A stretch of 9,399 bases of DNA from Deltaproteobacteria bacterium (GTDB lineage: Bacteria; Desulfobacterota; Desulfomonilia; UBA1062): the NCBI GenBank assembly GCA_023230665.1, contig JALNWY010000118.1, positions 1 to 9,399 of the forward strand, read 5' to 3'. Below are positions 7,220 through 9,399 of the stretch, piece by piece (position 1 is the first letter of the stretch; every line of letters starts with the position of its first letter). The position numbers and the translations under genes are program-made. The notes beneath the pieces were generated by a model that had not been told where the DNA came from, ran no database searches, and saw only the letters and a list, made by a program, of their open reading frames with translations.

Positions 7220-8023
7220 TCAGAGTACGAGGGTACCGGTATAGACAAAGGATACCTCACCGGTAAGCCATACATCCGAGTAATCCCCATTCATCCAGGT
7301 GAAATCTATGGTCAGGATTCCTCCCGGCATGCTCACGCGAACAGGCGAGGCACCGACCCTGCCGGTTGCGTGACTCACGATGGCCGAGGCAACGGCGCCG
7401 GTGCCGCAGGCCAGCGTTTCCGCCTCTACGCCTCGCTCATAGGTGCGGACCCGGATGCCGCCGGGTCCCGTGACCTGGACAAAATCAACGTTGGTGCCTG
7501 CAGGGGAGAAAAAGGGGTGGGTTCGTACGGCCCTTCCCACCGCATCCACCGGGAAGTCTTCAAGCTCGCTGGTGAACCAGACAGCGTGGGGAACCCCGGT
7601 GTTGACGTGATGTACCACGGCCTCGCGGCCCTCAACCATGATGGCGATGTTCTGCTTAAGCCCGTGCGGCATGGTCATCCGGATGGAGACGTCCCTTGGG
7701 TTCACCCGTGCCTCTACGATGCCGGCCAGGGTTTTGAAACGCATGTGCTCGCCTGCGATGGATTGCTCCACCGCGAAGGCGGCTGCACACCGTGCCCCGT
7801 TACCGCACATCTCGGCCTCGGTTCCATCCGCATTGAAGATGCGGTAGGTGAAGTCCACAGTGCTGTCACCAGGGCCGAGCACCAGGACTCCGTCGGCCCC
7901 CACGCTGACCTTGCGGGCGCAGTACTTCCGTGCGAACTGGGCATAGTCGATATCGACGGGCTGGTGAAACGAGTCAATGACGATAAAGTCATTGCCGGTA
8001 CCGGACATTTTGGTAAATTCCAT
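7220..8023 (-). CDS. dapF: Diaminopimelate epimerase
   Basis: Cytoplasmic, cofactor-independent epimerase that converts LL-diaminopimelate to meso-diaminopimelate for lysine and peptidoglycan synthesis. With the start at 8023 the protein has 267 residues and begins MEFTKMSGTGNDF, the normal family N-terminus. The two catalytic cysteines are present: Cys73 in MCGNGARC and Cys206 in LACGTGA. GTGVPHAV-type and TYERGVEAET substrate-binding motifs are also intact, and the length is normal. In-frame ATGs at 8041 and 8062 would add 6 or 13 residues; a GAGGA at 8035-8039 lies 11 bases from the chosen start, slightly long, so the start is less certain than the family. It follows dapL on the same strand after a 225-base gap that holds a candidate promoter, and its substrate is the product of DapL. 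Confidence 0.95.
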   Translation of the reverse strand: MEFTKMSGTGNDFIVIDSFHQPVDIDYAQFARKYCARKVSVGADGVLVLGPGDSTVDFTYRIFNADGTEAEMCGNGARCAAAFAVEQSIAGEHMRFKTLAGIVEARVNPRDVSIRMTMPHGLKQNIAIMVEGREAVVHHVNTGVPHAVWFTSELEDFPVDAVGRAVRTHPFFSPAGTNVDFVQVTGPGGIRVRTYERGVEAETLACGTGAVASAIVSHATGRVGASPVRVSMPGGILTIDFTWMNGDYSDVWLTGEVSFVYTGTLVL

Positions 8024-8077
8024 GGTGTGGGATGTCCTCATCGTTTTTGAGCTATCTCTCATGCACAGCTAAAAGGT

Positions 8078-8105
8078 CATATAAAAAACCCGCAAGCATT
8101 GTCAG
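8078..8105 (-). promoter_or_regulatory. Candidate promoter in front of dapF
   Basis: On the minus strand, CTGACA (8105-8100, 5 of 6 to the -35 consensus) is followed after 16 bases by TATATG (8083-8078, 4 of 6 to the -10). This puts a start near 8071, about 48 bases before the dapF ATG at 8023. It would let dapF and the PurF-like gene be expressed apart from dapL, in keeping with the long gap. The spacer contains a run of T residues. Confidence 0.35.
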
Positions 8106-8248
8106 GAGTGTGCATGCATTAACAGACTCATCGTATCAAGTCAAGGGGATTGGCACGGCGATATCGAGCCGTTATTTCCGATGCTTACGCACGGAAACGC
8201 CTGCACTGGTCAACCCTCTTTCTGCCCCCTGAACAGGACTTCTCTCCT

Positions 8249-9399
8249 TTAGATGATCCCACCGATTCTCTCCATGGCCTCCATGACCTGTTCAAAGTCG
8301 TTAAACGCGCTGATCCTCACGTACCCCTGGCCGCACTGTCCGAAGCCTGCGCCCGGGGTGCACACAACCCCTGCCTTTTCCAGGAGCAGGTCAAAGAATT
8401 CCCAGGAATCGGTCTTTGCGTCCACCCAGATATAGGGCGAGTTCTCTCCGCCCACGCACGAATAGCCGAGTCCGGCCATTTTCTCGAGGATATGCCCGGC
8501 ATTGTTCAGATAGTAGTCGATGAGAGCTCCGACCTGTGCTTTGCCTTCCTTGGTGTAGACCGCTGCAGCCGCCTTCTGCACCGGATAGGACACACCGTTG
8601 AACTTGGTGCTCTGACGCCTGTTCCACAACCCGTGGAGCACGTGAGCGGCCCCTGATGCATCGTATGCAACGCAGTCTTTGGGGACAACGGTGAATGCGC
8701 ACCTGAGGCCGGTGAACCCGGCGGTCTTGGAGAAGCTCCTGAACTCAATGGCGACCTCTCGGGCGCCGGGTATTTCGTAGATGGAGCGGGGAAGGCCGTT
8801 GTTACGGATAAAGGCCTCATATGCGGCATCGTACAGGATCAGGGCCCGGTTTTCACGGGCGTAGTCCACCCAGCGGGCAAGGAGGTCCCGGGTGATGGTC
8901 GTCCCGGTCGGGTTGTTGGGGAAACAGAGGTAGATCAGCTCCACCTTCTCCTGGGGCAGCGCGGGGACAAAGCCGTTCCCGGCGGTGCTCTCCAGATACA
9001 CGATCTTGCCGTACCGGCCGTCTGACAGGTCCCCGGCTCTGCCGGCCATGACATTGGTGTCCAGATAGACCGGATAGACCGGGTCGGGAATCGCCACCCT
9101 GATATCACGTGCAAAAATTTCCTGGATGTTCGCGGTGTCGCATTTGGCGCCGTCACTTATGAATATCTCGTCTGGAGAAATGTCCGCGCCCCGCGATCTG
9201 AAGTCGTTTTCCGCGATTGCCTCCCGCAGGAATGCATAGCCCTGCTCAGGGCCGTATCCGTGAAAGGTCTTCTGTGCGGACATCTCGTCCACGGCCGCGT
9301 GCAGGGCGCGGATGCATGCTCCGGGCAGCGGACGGGTGACATCTCCGATGCCGAGCTTGATCACCTTCACACCAGGGTTCTTTTCCTGGAACGATGCGA
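8249..9399 (-). CDS. dapL: LL-diaminopimelate aminotransferase, 5' end beyond the window
   Basis: PLP-dependent fold-type I aminotransferase that makes LL-diaminopimelate from tetrahydrodipicolinate and glutamate in one step, bypassing the succinylase and acetylase branches. The reading frame stays open to the window edge: in front of VIKLGIGDVTRPLP the codons 9371-9397 read ASFQEKNPG, as in full-length DapL, so the GTG at 9368-9370 is not the start and about 25-30 N-terminal residues lie outside. DapL marks: GIGDVTRPLP near the N-terminus, FHGYGPEQGY, ISDGAKCDTANIQ, DPVYPVYLDTNVMAG, the FPNNPTGT loop, DAAYEAF, and the PLP-binding Lys in SFSKTAGFTG (codon 8726-8728). The length seen (383 codons) fits a family total near 410. 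dapF lies downstream on the same strand, so the two steps are encoded together. The DapL subfamily rather than a general aspartate aminotransferase is supported by the GIGDVTRPLP and DTNVMAG motifs. Confidence 0.93.
   Translation of the reverse strand, partial: ASFQEKNPGVKVIKLGIGDVTRPLPGACIRALHAAVDEMSAQKTFHGYGPEQGYAFLREAIAENDFRSRGADISPDEIFISDGAKCDTANIQEIFARDIRVAIPDPVYPVYLDTNVMAGRAGDLSDGRYGKIVYLESTAGNGFVPALPQEKVELIYLCFPNNPTGTTITRDLLARWVDYARENRALILYDAAYEAFIRNNGLPRSIYEIPGAREVAIEFRSFSKTAGFTGLRCAFTVVPKDCVAYDASGAAHVLHGLWNRRQSTKFNGVSYPVQKAAAAVYTKEGKAQVGALIDYYLNNAGHILEKMAGLGYSCVGGENSPYIWVDAKTDSWEFFDLLLEKAGVVCTPGAGFGQCGQGYVRISAFNDFEQVMEAMERIGGII

Noticed and set aside
7061..8050. A 329-codon plus-strand frame opposite dapF
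   Set aside because: dapF on the minus strand has both catalytic cysteines and the family start; the plus-strand product matches nothing I recognise.
8083..8117. Possible intrinsic terminator after dapL (T6 run on the minus strand preceded by GCATGC and GCTTGC)
   Set aside because: The stem has a mismatch and a 14-base loop and is too weak; the same bases read better as a -35/-10 pair for dapF.
7034..8248. Similar gap lengths, near 186 bases between open frames, at several junctions, considered as a repeated element
   Set aside because: The gap sequences show no similarity to one another by eye; the equal lengths appear to be coincidence.
9368..9370. GTG as the start codon of the aminotransferase
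   Set aside because: The frame continues upstream to the window edge with residues typical of DapL, so the gene is cut by the window rather than starting here.

Overview
The window carries six protein genes from what looks like an anaerobic, high-GC bacterium (about 60% GC by eye). The gene set fits a sulfate-reducing or syntrophic member of the Desulfobacterota (Deltaproteobacteria) or a similar anaerobe. It includes a DapL-type lysine/peptidoglycan pathway, a PurF-like protein that keeps the ligands of an oxygen-sensitive 4Fe-4S cluster, an Mrp/NBP35 Fe-S carrier ATPase, and a small CxxC-bearing DUF89 protein. The taxonomic placement is an inference; no rRNA or tRNA is present to anchor it.

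Layout. Positions 159-1874 (+): an Mrp/ApbC-type ATPase followed after 9 bases by a DUF89/ARMT1-like metal-dependent phosphatase, almost certainly co-transcribed. Positions 2061-5498 (+): a single very large gene (1145 codons) for a cytoplasmic GH13 (alpha-amylase family) enzyme. Its catalytic barrel sits between a helical N-terminal region of about 300 residues and a C-terminal region of about 400 residues, neither of which I can assign. It has its own candidate sigma70-type promoter in the gap before it. Positions 5630-9399 (-): three convergent genes, in transcription order dapL (LL-diaminopimelate aminotransferase, 5' end cut off by the window edge), dapF (diaminopimelate epimerase) and a PurF-like amidotransferase/phosphoribosyltransferase homologue. 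The two strands converge in a 131-base gap holding a GC-rich hairpin.

How the genes work together. DapL and DapF are consecutive steps: tetrahydrodipicolinate to LL-diaminopimelate to meso-diaminopimelate, feeding lysine and peptidoglycan. The PurF-like protein downstream is the oddest item. It keeps the PRPP-binding loop and four cysteines matching the 4Fe-4S ligands of Bacillus-type PurF, but the catalytic N-terminal cysteine of the glutaminase domain is glycine and other glutaminase-site motifs are degraded. It is therefore probably not a normal glutamine-using PurF.

There are no mobile elements, CRISPR arrays, RNA genes or defence genes. No complete multi-gene novel system is visible. 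The items most worth follow-up are the glutaminase-defective PurF homologue and the architecture of the giant GH13 protein.
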